Part shown: positions 33,905 through 43,153 of the stretch, in pieces
Layout of the letters: every line of letters starts with the position of its first letter
Numbering within the stretch: position 1 is the stretch's first letter
NCBI RefSeq assembly: GCF_900103275.1
Contig: NZ_FNGP01000001.1
Location: 496,001 to 560,000, forward strand
DNA length: 64,000 bases
From: Tessaracoccus oleiagri
GTDB lineage: Bacteria > Actinomycetota > Actinomycetes > Propionibacteriales > Propionibacteriaceae
Direction of reading: 5' to 3'
Translations under genes and position numbers: made by a program
The notes under the pieces: generated by a model
Databases searched by the model: none
Told to the model about the DNA's origin: nothing
What the model saw: the letters and a program-made list of their open reading frames with translations, nothing else

Positions 33905-34696
33905 ATGACGGTCGAGGCCAGCACCGTCGTCGGCACGCGAGCGGACCGGTTGCAGAGGATGCGAGCCGGCGAGCTCGGCTCCGTGCACTCGTGGGAGCTG
34001 GTCACCGCGGTCGACGGGCCGGGCACCCGCCTGACGGTGTTCCTGTCCGGCTGCCCGCTGCGCTGCCTCTACTGCCACAACCCCGACACGTTCGAGATGC
34101 GCCGCGGTGAGCCGACGGACGCCGACGAGCTGCTGGGCCGCATGAAGCGCTACCGCGGCATCTTCCGCGCGACCGGCGGCGGGATCACGCTGACCGGCGG
34201 TGAGGTGCTGATGCAGCCGGCGTTCGCCGCCCGGCTGTTGCGCGGCGCGAAGGAGATGGGCATCCACACGGCGCTGGACACGTCGGGCTTCCTCGGCGCC
34301 CAGTGCACCGACGAGATGCTCGCCGACATCGACCTCGTCCTGCTCGACGTGAAGTCCGGCGACGAGCTCACCTACCGCCGGGTCACCGGCCGCTCGCTGC
34401 AGCCGACGATCGACTTCGGCGACCGCCTTGCTGCCGCCGGCGTGGAGACCTGGGTCCGCTTCGTGCTCGTCCCCGGGCTGACGGACAATCCGGTCAACGT
34501 CGCGGCGGTGGCCGACATCGTCGCCCGCTGGGGCAACGTCACCCGCGTCGAGGTCCTCCCGTTCCACCAGATGGGCGCCGACAAATGGTCGTCCCTCGGC
34601 CTGGACTACGAGCTGGCCGACGTGCGGCCCCCGTCGCACGACGAGGTGGAGGCCGCCCGGGTGATCTTCCGCTCTCGGGGGCTCACCGCCTACTGA
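33905..34696 (+). CDS. pflA: pyruvate formate-lyase activating enzyme (radical SAM)
   Basis: A 263-aa radical-SAM glycyl radical enzyme activase. The 4Fe-4S site is CX3CX2C at Cys50, Cys54 and Cys57 (CPLRCLYC). GGGITLTGGEVLMQP is the SAM-binding GGE-type motif, and DTSGFLG and LLDVKS follow. It abstracts H from the radical glycine (Gly58 of the small upstream protein), which is its real substrate here. ATG 33905 lies 1 nt after the previous stop, so translation is coupled. The length is normal for the family. Confidence 0.93.
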   Translation: MTVEASTVVGTRADRLQRMRAGELGSVHSWELVTAVDGPGTRLTVFLSGCPLRCLYCHNPDTFEMRRGEPTDADELLGRMKRYRGIFRATGGGITLTGGEVLMQPAFAARLLRGAKEMGIHTALDTSGFLGAQCTDEMLADIDLVLLDVKSGDELTYRRVTGRSLQPTIDFGDRLAAAGVETWVRFVLVPGLTDNPVNVAAVADIVARWGNVTRVEVLPFHQMGADKWSSLGLDYELADVRPPSHDEVEAARVIFRSRGLTAY

Positions 34697-34731
34697 CCGC
34701 GTTCGGCTTCTGGCCGGAGCACAATGGGCAC

Positions 34732-35103
34732 ATGAGCTCCGACGAGTACCTCGCCCGCCTGCGTGCCATCGCCCTGGCGCTTCCCGACGCCCGGGAGAAG
34801 CTCGTCGTGGGGCACCCGGCGTTCTACACCAGGAAGGTGTTCGCCTACTACGCGATGAGCCACAAGGTGGGCGACGAGGTGGTCCGCCGCCCGCAGGCGG
34901 TGAGCGTCCTCCTCCCCGAGGACGAGCGACAGGCGCTGCTCCAGTCCGGCCGCGCCCACCGGCCGATGTACATCGGGCCCAGCGGGTGGATCGGGGTGCC
35001 CGTCGACGGGGAGACTGACTGGGACGAGATCGCCGAACTGGTCGAGGAGTCCTACCGCCAGACCGCCGGCACCCAGCGCGTCAGGCGGCTCGACTCACGC
35101 TAG
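34732..35103 (+). CDS. MmcQ/YjbR family protein
   Basis: A 123-aa MmcQ/YjbR-like protein (CyaY-like fold). It has the family pattern: an N-terminal helix LRAIALALPDAREKLVVGHPAFYTRKVFAYY (split), SVLLPEDERQALLQSG, and the C-terminal GVPVDGETDWDEIAELVEESY. Members are called DNA-binding or remain unassigned. ATG 34732 is used; the open frame further upstream runs in a wrong frame of pflA. The stop overlaps the convergent hydrolase stop (35100-35103). Confidence 0.8.
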   Translation: MSSDEYLARLRAIALALPDAREKLVVGHPAFYTRKVFAYYAMSHKVGDEVVRRPQAVSVLLPEDERQALLQSGRAHRPMYIGPSGWIGVPVDGETDWDEIAELVEESYRQTAGTQRVRRLDSR

Positions 35104-35903
35104 AGCGTCGCCCGCAGCCAGTTGGCGCAGAGCTCCACCCAGTGGTGGACGTTCTCCGGCAGCTCGGGGCGGTCGAAGTTGGCCAGCCTGTCGCCGGTGG
35201 CGAGGCCGTGCACCCCGCGGGTGAAGTGGTGGTACTCGAACGGCACCCCCTGCTCCGCCAACGCCGTGACGAACCTCAACGACTGCGACGGCGGCACCAC
35301 CGCGTCCTCGCCCGTCGTCCAGACGAAGGCCGGCGGGGTCTCGCGGGTCACGGCCGAGACGGTGTCGACCCATCGCAGGTCGGCCGCGTCCGGCACCCAG
35401 TCGAAGTTGAACACCGCGTAGGCGGGGACGATCGCGTCGGGGCGTGCCGGCTGCCGCAGCAGCGACTCGTCGTCGCACTCGGCCCGCTCCGACTCCAGCA
35501 CGTCCGGGTGGTCGTAGAGCGTGCCGGCGAGCGCCGCGACGTGGCCGCCGGCGGAGAAGCCCATCACCGTCACCTTCGTGGGGTCGACGCCGAGTTCGTC
35601 CGCGTGGGCCCTGACCCACCGGATCGCGCGGACCACGTCGACCGCCGGGTGGGGGAACTCCGCGAACTCCATGATCGAGTAGCGGAGGATGAACGTCGCG
35701 AAGCCGAACCGCTGGAAGGCCACTGCGACGGGATCGGCCTCACGCTGGGAGAGGAACTCGAAGCCGCCGCCGGGGCAGATGATGATGGCGGGCCTGGGGT
35801 GCTCGAGGGGCGTCTCGAAGTTGCCCGGTGTCGGGAGGTCCAGGCCGGTGACCTCGAGGGTGACCCGTCGGTCGGCGTTGAGTTCAACAGTGTATTGGCG
35901 CAC
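35100..35903 (-). CDS. alpha/beta hydrolase (BD-FAE / acetyl-xylan esterase-like)
   Basis: A 267-aa serine hydrolase of the alpha/beta fold. The nucleophile elbow is GFSAGG, an oxyanion-type motif CPGGGF lies near residue 45, and the acid and base are likely the Asp in TTGEDAVVPP and His in RGVHGL. There is no signal peptide, so it is cytosolic. Similar proteins hydrolyse acetyl or short-chain esters of sugars. It is convergent with the MmcQ gene and divergent from the AlkD-like gene. Confidence 0.85.
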   Translation of the reverse strand: MRQYTVELNADRRVTLEVTGLDLPTPGNFETPLEHPRPAIIICPGGGFEFLSQREADPVAVAFQRFGFATFILRYSIMEFAEFPHPAVDVVRAIRWVRAHADELGVDPTKVTVMGFSAGGHVAALAGTLYDHPDVLESERAECDDESLLRQPARPDAIVPAYAVFNFDWVPDAADLRWVDTVSAVTRETPPAFVWTTGEDAVVPPSQSLRFVTALAEQGVPFEYHHFTRGVHGLATGDRLANFDRPELPENVHHWVELCANWLRATL

Positions 35904-35963
35904 GCGTCAAGGCTAGTGGGACGCGGGTCGGCACGTCGTCGCGACGGGCCGCACAATGAGTTC

Positions 35964-36665
35964 ATGGACCCCGACGAAGGGCTCGTCACCCAATTGCGCC
36001 TGGCGCTCGCGGCCGCGGGCGACCCGGAGCGCGCCGCCCAGCAGCGGCGCTACATGCGCTCGCCGCTCCCGTTCCACGGCGTCGGCCGGAGCGAGCTCGA
36101 TGTGCTCCTGCGGCAGCTCTTGTCCGAGCACGCCCTCACCACGCGCGACCGCTGGGACGCCACCGTCCGGGAACTGTGGTTCGGCGCCACGCACCGGGAG
36201 GAGCGGTACGCGGCGCTCGTCGTCGCCGCCCACCGCTCCGCGCGCCCCTGGCAGGACGTCGACACGCTGGCGCTCTACCGCGAGCTGATCACCGACGGCG
36301 CCTGGTGGGACCTCGTCGACGAGATCGCCACCCGCCTCGTCGGCCCCATCCTCCGCGGCCAGCGCGACCAAGCCACCCCCATCATCGACGCTTGGGCGGT
36401 CTCGGGCGACCTCTGGCTGCGACGGGCCGCCATCCTCTCCCAGTTGAAGCACCGCGCCGACACCGATGCCGAGCTGCTGGCGCGCTGCCTCGTCGCCAAC
36501 CTGGAGCCGACGCGCTTCGGACGCGAGTTCTTCATCCGCAAGGCCGTCGGCTGGGCGCTGCGGGAGTACTCGAAGACCGACGCCGGCTGGGTCCGCGGCT
36601 TCCTCGTCGCGCACGACGAGGAGCTGAGCGGGCTCAGCCGGCGGGAGGCCTCGAAGTACCTCTAG
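35964..36665 (+). CDS. DNA alkylation repair protein (AlkD-like HEAT repeat)
   Basis: A 233-aa HEAT-repeat protein. The AlkD signatures are FHGVGRSELD near the N-terminus, WWDLVDEIATRLVG, LWLRRAAILSQLKH and the hallmark FFIRKAVGWALREYSKTD. AlkD-type glycosylases excise N3- and N7-alkylated purines. The ATG at 35964 is the start; an open frame extends 5' through the antisense of the hydrolase and is discarded. The stop overlaps the convergent nucleotidase stop. Confidence 0.88.
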   Translation: MDPDEGLVTQLRLALAAAGDPERAAQQRRYMRSPLPFHGVGRSELDVLLRQLLSEHALTTRDRWDATVRELWFGATHREERYAALVVAAHRSARPWQDVDTLALYRELITDGAWWDLVDEIATRLVGPILRGQRDQATPIIDAWAVSGDLWLRRAAILSQLKHRADTDAELLARCLVANLEPTRFGREFFIRKAVGWALREYSKTDAGWVRGFLVAHDEELSGLSRREASKYL

Positions 36666-38560
36666 GCGCCGGTGCTCGGCAGCCCGGGCCGGACCGGCGC
36701 CGGCGTGGCCGTCGGGGACGGCTCCGGCGTCGGGGTCGGGGTGGGGCTCGGCGTCGGGGTGACGCCGCCGCCCGTGGTGTGGAGGATGTCGTCGGCGAAC
36801 ACCGGCTCGTCGGCGATCGTCAGGCGCCAGTTGCGGACGAAGAAGTCGTCGCCGTCGATGGTGCCGTGCTCGATGGCCCAGTCGATGAGCACCTGCCGGA
36901 TCTCCACCAGGTCGTTGTAGACCACCGGGACCTCGGAGATGTGCGGGAAGCCACCGCCGCCGGAGCGCCGGTAGTTGTTGACCGCGACGACGAACTGGTC
37001 GTCGTCGCCGACCGGGGTGCCGTCGACGTACTGCAGGTTCTCGATGCGGCTGCCCACCGGCTGCGACAGGTCGATCTCGTAGTTGATGCCGGCGATGATG
37101 TCGTAGAGGTAGTCGGGGATCGTCTGCCCGTTGTACTCGACGCCGGTCATGGTCTCGGGGACGAACGCCTCCCCCGGCTCGACCTGCGCGTAGTACTTCG
37201 CGGAGAACTCGAGGAAGTCGCGCACCTGCGCGCCGGTCATCAGCACGCCCTCGAGCGTATTGTCGTAGATGTAGAGCGCCGCCATGTCGCGGACCGTGAC
37301 GTCACCCTCGGGGAAGACCGCCGTCCGGCTGAACGGGGCCGCGATGGAGAGCACCGGCAGGTCGGCGTACTCCCCGCCCGCGAGCGCCGCCCGGACGGTC
37401 TCCGTCTGCACCATCTGGATGTAGTCGATGATCGCCGTGTCGCGATAGCGGGACTCGGTGGCGGGTAGTTCGCTGACCGACGTCGCGATCTTCGTGTTGA
37501 CCCACTCGATCGTGTCGGCGTGGCCGGCGGCGACCGCGTCGACCACGGCTTGGCTGGGCTCGTAGTCCTTCGAGTAGAGCGGGACGGCGTCGACGGACTC
37601 GACGGTCCACGCGCCGTCGGCCTGGACGAGGTCGAAGGTCATGTCGGTGATGCCGGAGCCCCAGTAGCGGGGCTGGGTCACGGCCACCTGGTCGCCGGTC
37701 TCGGCGTTGGTGAACCACTGGATCGGCTCGTCGCGGTGGGTGTGCCCGATGACCATGGCGTCGATGCCGGGCACCTGCTCGGCGATGGCCTGCGACTGGT
37801 TCTCCGGCGGCAGGTCCGCGTCGGCGTAGCTGGAGCCCGACAGGCCGGAGTGCGAGAGCACCACGACGATGTCCGCCCCCGCGGCGCGGACCTCCGGCAC
37901 CCACCGCTGGGCGGCCTCGACCATGTCCTCAATCACGACGTTGCCGTCGAGGTGCTTCGAGTCCCAGATCATCGACCCGGGCGTCGTGAGGCCGAGGAAA
38001 CCGACGGTGACCTCGGCGTCGCCGAGCTGCCGCGTCACGAGGGTGTACGGGTCGAACAGCGGCTCGCCCGTGGCGGCGTCGAGCACGTTGGCGCCGAGGA
38101 GCGGGTGGTCGATCTGGCCCTCGAACGCGGCCAGGTAGTCGAGACCGTAGTTGAACTCGTGGTTGCCGAGGTTGCCCACGTCGTAGCCGACCGCGTCGAA
38201 GGCGGCGGCGACGGCGTGCTCGTCGCCCGTCTCCGTGATGGGCGCCTGCGTGGCGTAGTAGGTGTCGAGCGGGGAGCCCTGCAGGAAGTCGCCGTTGTCG
38301 ACGACGATGACGGACTCGGCGCCGCGGGCGTCGCGGAGCGACTCGATCGCGGACGCGGCCTGCGCCAGGCCGATCTCGTGGCCGGCGCGGTCGCTGTACG
38401 GGGCGTCCCGGAAGTAGTCCCAGTTCAGCATGTAGCCGTGGAGGTCGGTGGTGGAGGCGATGGTGAGGGTTGCGGTGTCGCCGTCGACGGCGACCGACTG
38501 CAGGGGTCCGACGGCGCCGATGCCGAGGGCGAGTGCAGCCAGTAGGGAGAGCTTGCGCAT
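36662..38560 (-). CDS. secreted 5'-nucleotidase / 2',3'-cyclic phosphodiesterase with terminal LPSTGA
   Basis: A 632-aa exported UshA/YfkN-like enzyme. An N-terminal signal (MRKLSLLAALALGIGAVGPL) precedes a calcineurin-like metallophosphatase domain (TTDLHGYM, VIVVDNGDFLQGSP, GNHEFNYG, VVLSHSG, GHTH with Asp/His/Asn ligands) and a 5'-nucleotidase C-terminal domain (VAVNNYRRSGGGGFP). A PTPSPTPTP-type Pro/Ser/Thr linker follows. The protein ends at LPSTGA and stop, without the hydrophobic helix and basic tail required for sortase anchoring. ATG 38560 has AAGGAG upstream. It would release nucleosides and phosphate outside the cell. Confidence 0.9.
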   Translation of the reverse strand: MRKLSLLAALALGIGAVGPLQSVAVDGDTATLTIASTTDLHGYMLNWDYFRDAPYSDRAGHEIGLAQAASAIESLRDARGAESVIVVDNGDFLQGSPLDTYYATQAPITETGDEHAVAAAFDAVGYDVGNLGNHEFNYGLDYLAAFEGQIDHPLLGANVLDAATGEPLFDPYTLVTRQLGDAEVTVGFLGLTTPGSMIWDSKHLDGNVVIEDMVEAAQRWVPEVRAAGADIVVVLSHSGLSGSSYADADLPPENQSQAIAEQVPGIDAMVIGHTHRDEPIQWFTNAETGDQVAVTQPRYWGSGITDMTFDLVQADGAWTVESVDAVPLYSKDYEPSQAVVDAVAAGHADTIEWVNTKIATSVSELPATESRYRDTAIIDYIQMVQTETVRAALAGGEYADLPVLSIAAPFSRTAVFPEGDVTVRDMAALYIYDNTLEGVLMTGAQVRDFLEFSAKYYAQVEPGEAFVPETMTGVEYNGQTIPDYLYDIIAGINYEIDLSQPVGSRIENLQYVDGTPVGDDDQFVVAVNNYRRSGGGGFPHISEVPVVYNDLVEIRQVLIDWAIEHGTIDGDDFFVRNWRLTIADEPVFADDILHTTGGGVTPTPSPTPTPTPEPSPTATPAPVRPGLPSTGA

Positions 38561-38672
38561 GGGTGTGGTGGCTCCTTCGTGGATACGTTCCACGAGGAGG
38601 CTAACCGGTGAGGCGGACATTTTCGCCCGATCACGGCGAGTTCACCGAAGCTTCACCGGGTGTTGGAACGCA

Positions 38673-38707
38673 CCGGCCCCGCGCACCTGGACGGTGTGCG
38701 GGGCCGG
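38673..38707 (-). terminator. terminator of the rpsF-ssb-rpsR-rplI operon
   Basis: A 14-bp stem with one wobble (38673-38686 with 38694-38707) and a 7-nt loop lies 19 nt beyond the rplI stop codon on the minus strand. Confidence 0.75.
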
Positions 38708-38726
38708 AGCGAATCGGTGCTGGTGG

Positions 38727-39173
38727 TCAGCCGGCGACGACCTCGAAGGGGACGTGCGCGGTGACACCGGCGTGCAGCTTGACCGCGGCCGAGTGCTTGC
38801 CGACGAGCTTCACCGGCTTGGCGAAGCTGACGGAGCGCTTGTCGATCGTCGGTCCGCCAGCCTTCTTCACGGCGACGGCGAAGTCGTTCGACGTCACGGA
38901 GCCGAAGAGGTGACCCTCCTCGGAGGCGCGGGCGGCGACGGTGACCGTCAGGCCCTCGAGCTGCTCGCGGATCTGCTGGGCGTGCTCGACGCCGCGGATC
39001 TCGCGCGCGTCGCGGGCGCGCTTGATGCCCTCGATCTGCTTCTCCGCACCCGGGGACCAGACGATGGCCTTGCCCTGGGGGACGAGGAAGTTGCGGCCGT
39101 AGCCGTCGCGGACCTCGACGACGTCACCCGGGATGCCGAGCTTGTCGATGGTGCTGGTGAGAATGAGCTTCAT
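38727..39173 (-). CDS. rplI: 50S ribosomal protein L9
   Basis: A 148-aa L9 protein. The N-terminal domain MKLILTSTIDKLGIPGDVVEVRDGYGRNFLVPQGKA (split) is diagnostic, followed by the long connecting helix (VEHAQQIREQLEGL) and the C-terminal RNA-binding domain (GHLFGSVTSNDFAVAV, DKRSVSF). It binds 23S rRNA near the L1 stalk. It is the last gene of the S6-SSB-S18-L9 cluster, with 14 nt to rpsR. Confidence 0.98.
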   Translation of the reverse strand: MKLILTSTIDKLGIPGDVVEVRDGYGRNFLVPQGKAIVWSPGAEKQIEGIKRARDAREIRGVEHAQQIREQLEGLTVTVAARASEEGHLFGSVTSNDFAVAVKKAGGPTIDKRSVSFAKPVKLVGKHSAAVKLHAGVTAHVPFEVVAG

Positions 39174-39187
39174 GAGTCCTCCTCCGA

Positions 39188-39427
39188 TCAGCGAGCGGTC
39201 GACGCGTAGGGCAGCAGGGCGACTTCACGCGCGTTCTTGACGGCGATGGCGACCTTGCGCTGGTCCTGGACCGAGAGGCCAGTGACGCGACGGGCACGGA
39301 TCTTGCCACGCTCGGAGATGAACTTCTTGAGCGTGTTGATGTCCTTGTAGTCGATGTTGGCCACGCGAGTGGTCTTCACCGGCAGGATCTTCTTCTTGTT
39401 CACAGACTTGCGCTGTGGACCGGCCAT
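39188..39427 (-). CDS. rpsR: 30S ribosomal protein S18
   Basis: A 79-aa S18 protein with [50 protein letters not shown] as core (split), typical of S18. It pairs with S6 in the platform of the small subunit. No zinc-type N-terminal Cys is present, so it is of the zinc-independent form. It has an AAGGAGC-type RBS and follows ssb after about 106 nt. Confidence 0.98.
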   Translation of the reverse strand: MAGPQRKSVNKKKILPVKTTRVANIDYKDINTLKKFISERGKIRARRVTGLSVQDQRKVAIAVKNAREVALLPYASTAR

Positions 39428-39533
39428 TGTGGTGCTCCTTTCGTCCCGGGTCTTGCCCGGGCAAGCCCGTCTCTCGACGGAATGTGCCTTGATTTACGGA
39501 TTGCTTGGACGCGCCGCGGAGCGACGCGACTCG

Positions 39534-40061
39534 TCAGAACGGGGGTTCGTCGGACTGCGACGGCTGACCCCACGGGTCGTCGCCGCCGCGGTTGCGGTCG
39601 GAGCTGCCGGAGCTCGACCACGAGTCGCCGCCGCCACCCTGGTTCTGGTTGCCCTGCCACTGGCCGCCACCGCCACCGCGGTTGCCGCCACCCCCGCCGG
39701 AGGTCTTGGTGACCTTGGCGGTGGCATAGCGCAGGGTGGGACCGACCTCGTCGACGTCGATTTCGAAGACAGTGCGCTTCTGGCCCTCGCGCGTCTCGTA
39801 GGAACGAGAGCGGAGCTTGCCGTGCACGATCACCTGCATGCCCTTGGAGAGGGACTCCGCGACGTTCTCCGCGTACTGCCGCCAGACGGAGCAGTTGAGG
39901 AACATCGCTTCGCCGTCGCGCCACTCGTTCGTCTGGCGATCGAGGGTGCGGGGCGTCGAGGCCACCGTGAAGCTGGCCACGGGTGCGCCGTTCGCGGTGA
40001 ATCGGAGTTCGGGATCGGCCGTCAGGTTGCCGATGACCGTGATTTGAGGTTCGCCTGCCAT
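39534..40061 (-). CDS. ssb: single-stranded DNA-binding protein
   Basis: A 175-aa SSB. The OB-fold (about 1-110) shows [36 protein letters not shown] and [21 protein letters not shown] Gly/Asn/Gln-rich linker and the acidic tip SDEPPF follow, the docking site for repair and replication proteins. It sits between rpsF and rpsR as in most actinobacteria. Confidence 0.97.
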   Translation of the reverse strand: MAGEPQITVIGNLTADPELRFTANGAPVASFTVASTPRTLDRQTNEWRDGEAMFLNCSVWRQYAENVAESLSKGMQVIVHGKLRSRSYETREGQKRTVFEIDVDEVGPTLRYATAKVTKTSGGGGGNRGGGGGQWQGNQNQGGGGDSWSSSGSSDRNRGGDDPWGQPSQSDEPPF

Positions 40062-40161
40062 TGAAAGATGCCTCCGGGGGTCGGACTTGGTCTAGGTACT
40101 CACACTATGCGCACGAACTCGCGCCCGTGTGCAGAGATCAGGAGCACTGTGCAGAAAGGGT

Positions 40162-40449
40162 TCAGTCCTCGCGACGGAGAACCTTGGTGCGCACGACCTT
40201 CTCGTCGATCGACATGAGTCGATCCATCTCGGAAACGGTCGCGGGCTCCGCGGTGATCTGCAGGACGACGTAGATCGCTTCCGACTTCTTGTTGATGTCG
40301 TAGGCGAGACGGCGACGGCCCCAGATGTCGGTGTTGTCGACGGTGCCGCCATCGTTGGTGATGGTCTCGAGGTGCTTCTCGATGAGACCGGGAACCTGAC
40401 GCTCGTCAACATCGGAGTCAATGAGAACCATGACTTCGTACTTGCGCAT
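40162..40449 (-). CDS. rpsF: 30S ribosomal protein S6
   Basis: A 95-aa S6 with MRKYEVMVLIDSDVDERQV at the N-terminus and WGRRRLAYDINKKSEAIYVV, the conserved RNA/S18-facing strand. It starts the S6-SSB-S18-L9 operon and has GGAGG just upstream of ATG 40449. Confidence 0.98.
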   Translation of the reverse strand: MRKYEVMVLIDSDVDERQVPGLIEKHLETITNDGGTVDNTDIWGRRRLAYDINKKSEAIYVVLQITAEPATVSEMDRLMSIDEKVVRTKVLRRED

Positions 40450-40580
40450 GCTTTAGCCCCACCTCCTTCGGACTAATCGGCCACGGGTACGTCCCGCAGC
40501 AGGAGGGCACGGCCGAACGGATTCAGCCGACTTGTCACTGTACCGGTCGACCGCGCCCCTCGCGAAATCTCCTTTCGCGC

Positions 40581-42230
40581 TCAGCCCCGCTGGAGCACCT
40601 CGCGACGCGTCAGTCCCACCAGGCCGACGAGGACGCCCGTCAGGGCGATGCCGGCCAACACCAGCACGGGCACGATCTCGAACTCCTCCACCGGGTAGTT
40701 GGCGGGGTGGCTGAGCGGCGAGAGATCGATGAGCCACTGCGGCGCGTCCATCATCGGGGCGAAGTTGCCGACGAAGAACATCACGCCCACCATCGTCCAG
40801 CCGATGATGCCGAGGAAGCGGGGCAGCCAGCCGAACACCAGCGCGCACAGCCCGAGCACGACGAGGACCGCCGGCAGGAGGTTGGCGTGGGCGAGCACCG
40901 AGTCGGCGACAAACGACCACGTGCCGGTGACCGCCGCCGCGGCGGTGCCCGTGAGCAGCCCGGTCACCAGCATGATCCCCGACGCACCCAGCGCCACCAC
41001 CCCGAGGTGGGAGCCGGCCCAGGCGACGCGGCTCGTCGGGGTGGCCAGGACGGCCTCGCCCCTGCCGCTGCGCTCCTCGGCCCGCAGTGCCTGCACGGAG
41101 TAGACGACGTACGCGGCGGTCATGTAGCCGGAGAACACGGCGAGGAAGGCGAGGTAACCCGTCGCCAGTGCGTCCGAGCCGAACACCTGGCCGAGCGCCT
41201 CTGGCATGGTGTCCCCGACGTCGAGCATGGTCTGGGTGAACAGCCCGTCCACCACGCCGAGCGCGACGATGCCGCCGCCCCACGCGAGGATCGCGCTGCG
41301 CTGCAGCCGAGCCGCCAGACCCCACGGCCCGGCGAGCCAGCGGCCGGCCTCCGGGCGCCCCTGGCGCGCGGCGACGAGACCGGCGCCGAGGTCCCGTCGG
41401 GCCTGCAGCAGGTAAGCGACTACGACCGCCGCGACGGCGAGCGCCGCCACCAGGGCCAGTGGCCACCACCGGTCGAGGACGAACGGCGCGGTCTGCGTCG
41501 CCCATCCGAGCGGCGAGGCCCAGGAGAGGGCGCTGCCGCCGATCGCGGCCATGTCGCCGAGGGCACGGATGATGAACGCGAGCCCCAGGATCGCGCCGGC
41601 CAGGCCGGCCGCGGCGCGGGAGTACTCGGTGAGCTGCACGGTGACGGCGGTGATCCCGGCGAAGCACAGCGCGACGAACACCACGCCGAGCCCGACGAGG
41701 ACGGAGCCGGTGACTGCGAATCCCTGCGACACGGCCGTCGCCGTGACCAGCAGCCCCGCGACCAGGCTCGTGATGAGCGCGACGACCAGCGCCGCGGTGA
41801 GCGGGGTGTGGCGCCCGACGACGTTGGCGCGGATGAGCTCGGCGCGGCCGGTCTGCTCCTCGGTGCGGGTGTGCCGGGTGACGAGGAAGATCGTCATCAG
41901 CGCGGCGACGATGTAGAGGTAGGCGACGTAGCCGGCGGAGAAGAACCGCTCGTAGGTGATGGCGTCGAGGCCGTACGCGGGGCCGGTGAACATGCGCCCG
42001 ATCGGCTGCTGCAGCATCGGCACCGACGCGGTCAGTTCCTGCTCCGTGGGGGCGATGACCGGCAGCGCCGAGCCGATGTAGACGACGAACAGGGCGAGGC
42101 CCAAGGTCCAGGCCGGGAACTTGATCCGGTCGCGGCGCAGCATGAACCGCACCATCGCGCCGAGCCCCGCCAGGGCGGACGCCTCCCCCGTCGCGGCGCG
42201 CTCCGGCGCCCGGGTGGCTGTGGCGGTCAT
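40581..42230 (-). CDS. ABC exporter permease (two-unit, ABC-2 type)
   Basis: A 549-aa membrane protein with about twelve hydrophobic segments in two similar halves, as in actinobacterial Tet/macrolide-type exporter permeases. Each half has a loop like TRHTRTEEQTGRAELIRANVVG and RAEERSGRGEAVLATPTSR, repeated elements of this family. ATG 42230 begins just after the ATPase stop. It forms the transport channel of the TetR-controlled exporter; the substrate is unknown. Confidence 0.85.
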   Translation of the reverse strand: MTATATRAPERAATGEASALAGLGAMVRFMLRRDRIKFPAWTLGLALFVVYIGSALPVIAPTEQELTASVPMLQQPIGRMFTGPAYGLDAITYERFFSAGYVAYLYIVAALMTIFLVTRHTRTEEQTGRAELIRANVVGRHTPLTAALVVALITSLVAGLLVTATAVSQGFAVTGSVLVGLGVVFVALCFAGITAVTVQLTEYSRAAAGLAGAILGLAFIIRALGDMAAIGGSALSWASPLGWATQTAPFVLDRWWPLALVAALAVAAVVVAYLLQARRDLGAGLVAARQGRPEAGRWLAGPWGLAARLQRSAILAWGGGIVALGVVDGLFTQTMLDVGDTMPEALGQVFGSDALATGYLAFLAVFSGYMTAAYVVYSVQALRAEERSGRGEAVLATPTSRVAWAGSHLGVVALGASGIMLVTGLLTGTAAAAVTGTWSFVADSVLAHANLLPAVLVVLGLCALVFGWLPRFLGIIGWTMVGVMFFVGNFAPMMDAPQWLIDLSPLSHPANYPVEEFEIVPVLVLAGIALTGVLVGLVGLTRREVLQRG

Positions 42231-42231
42231 G

Positions 42232-43128
42232 TCACGCCACCTTGTCGCCGTAGTGGCGCAGCAGGAGTTGCTCGAGCGTCGGCGGGTGCGCGACGATGGA
42301 GCGGACCCCCAGCGCGGAGACCTCACGGAGGACCGACTCGACGTGTTCGCCGTCGACCTCGAAGCTCACCTGCCCGTCGTTGGTGCGCACGTCATGGACG
42401 CCGACGACGCGGGTCAGCCCGTCCGCGGGGGCCGCGGTCTCGACCGTGATCGTCGTGCGCGTCATGTGGCGCATGCTCTTCAGGGTCCCCGTCTGCACCA
42501 CCTGGCCCTGCCGGATGATCGACACCCGGTCGGCCAGCGCCTCCACCTGGGCGAGGATGTGCGACGAGAGGAACACCGTGGTGCCCTTCGCCTGCTCCTC
42601 GCGGATGCACTCCTGGAAGATGATCTCCATCAGCGGGTCGAGGCCGGCGGTGGGCTCGTCGAGGAGCAGGAGGTCCACCTGCGAGGCGAGCGCCGAGATG
42701 AGCGCCACCTTCTGCCGGTTGCCCTTCGAGTAGGTGCGCGCCTTCTTGCTGGGGTCGAGGTCGAACCGCTCGCAGAGCGTGTCGCGACGTTTCTTGTCCA
42801 GGTGGCCGCGGAGGCGGGCGAACAGGTCGATGGCCTCACCGCCGGTGAGGTTGGGCCAGAGCTCCACGTCGCCGGGCACGTACGCGAGGCGGCGGTGCAG
42901 GTCGACGGCGTCGGCCCAGGGGTCGCGGCCGAAGAGCTGCGCGGAGCCGCCGTCGGCGCGCAGCAGGCCGAGCAGCACGCGGATCGTCGTGGACTTCCCG
43001 GCGCCGTTCGGGCCCAGGAACCCGTGGATCTCGCCCTGCGAGATCTGCAGGTCCAGTCCGTCGAGCGCGCGGACGTTGCCGAAGTTCTTGACCAGGCCGT
43101 TGGCCTGGATCACAGCGGGTTGGGACAT
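42232..43128 (-). CDS. ABC transporter ATP-binding protein
   Basis: A 298-aa ABC ATPase of the drug-resistance type. Walker A is GPNGAGKST, the signature region is [16 protein letters not shown] (a degenerate C-loop SKGNRQ), Walker [14 protein letters not shown] and the switch His [10 protein letters not shown]-terminal extra domain (about 215-298) follows. It energises the permease encoded 1 nt downstream. ATG 43128 is used. Confidence 0.92.
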   Translation of the reverse strand: MSQPAVIQANGLVKNFGNVRALDGLDLQISQGEIHGFLGPNGAGKSTTIRVLLGLLRADGGSAQLFGRDPWADAVDLHRRLAYVPGDVELWPNLTGGEAIDLFARLRGHLDKKRRDTLCERFDLDPSKKARTYSKGNRQKVALISALASQVDLLLLDEPTAGLDPLMEIIFQECIREEQAKGTTVFLSSHILAQVEALADRVSIIRQGQVVQTGTLKSMRHMTRTTITVETAAPADGLTRVVGVHDVRTNDGQVSFEVDGEHVESVLREVSALGVRSIVAHPPTLEQLLLRHYGDKVA

Positions 43129-43153
43129 GGTTTCCTCTGTTCGTGAGGTCCGG

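Noticed and set aside
41930-42330. Extended N-terminus of the ABC permease reaching into the ATPase gene
   Set aside because: The extra residues are the ATPase gene in another frame; ATG 42230 fits the tight operon spacing.
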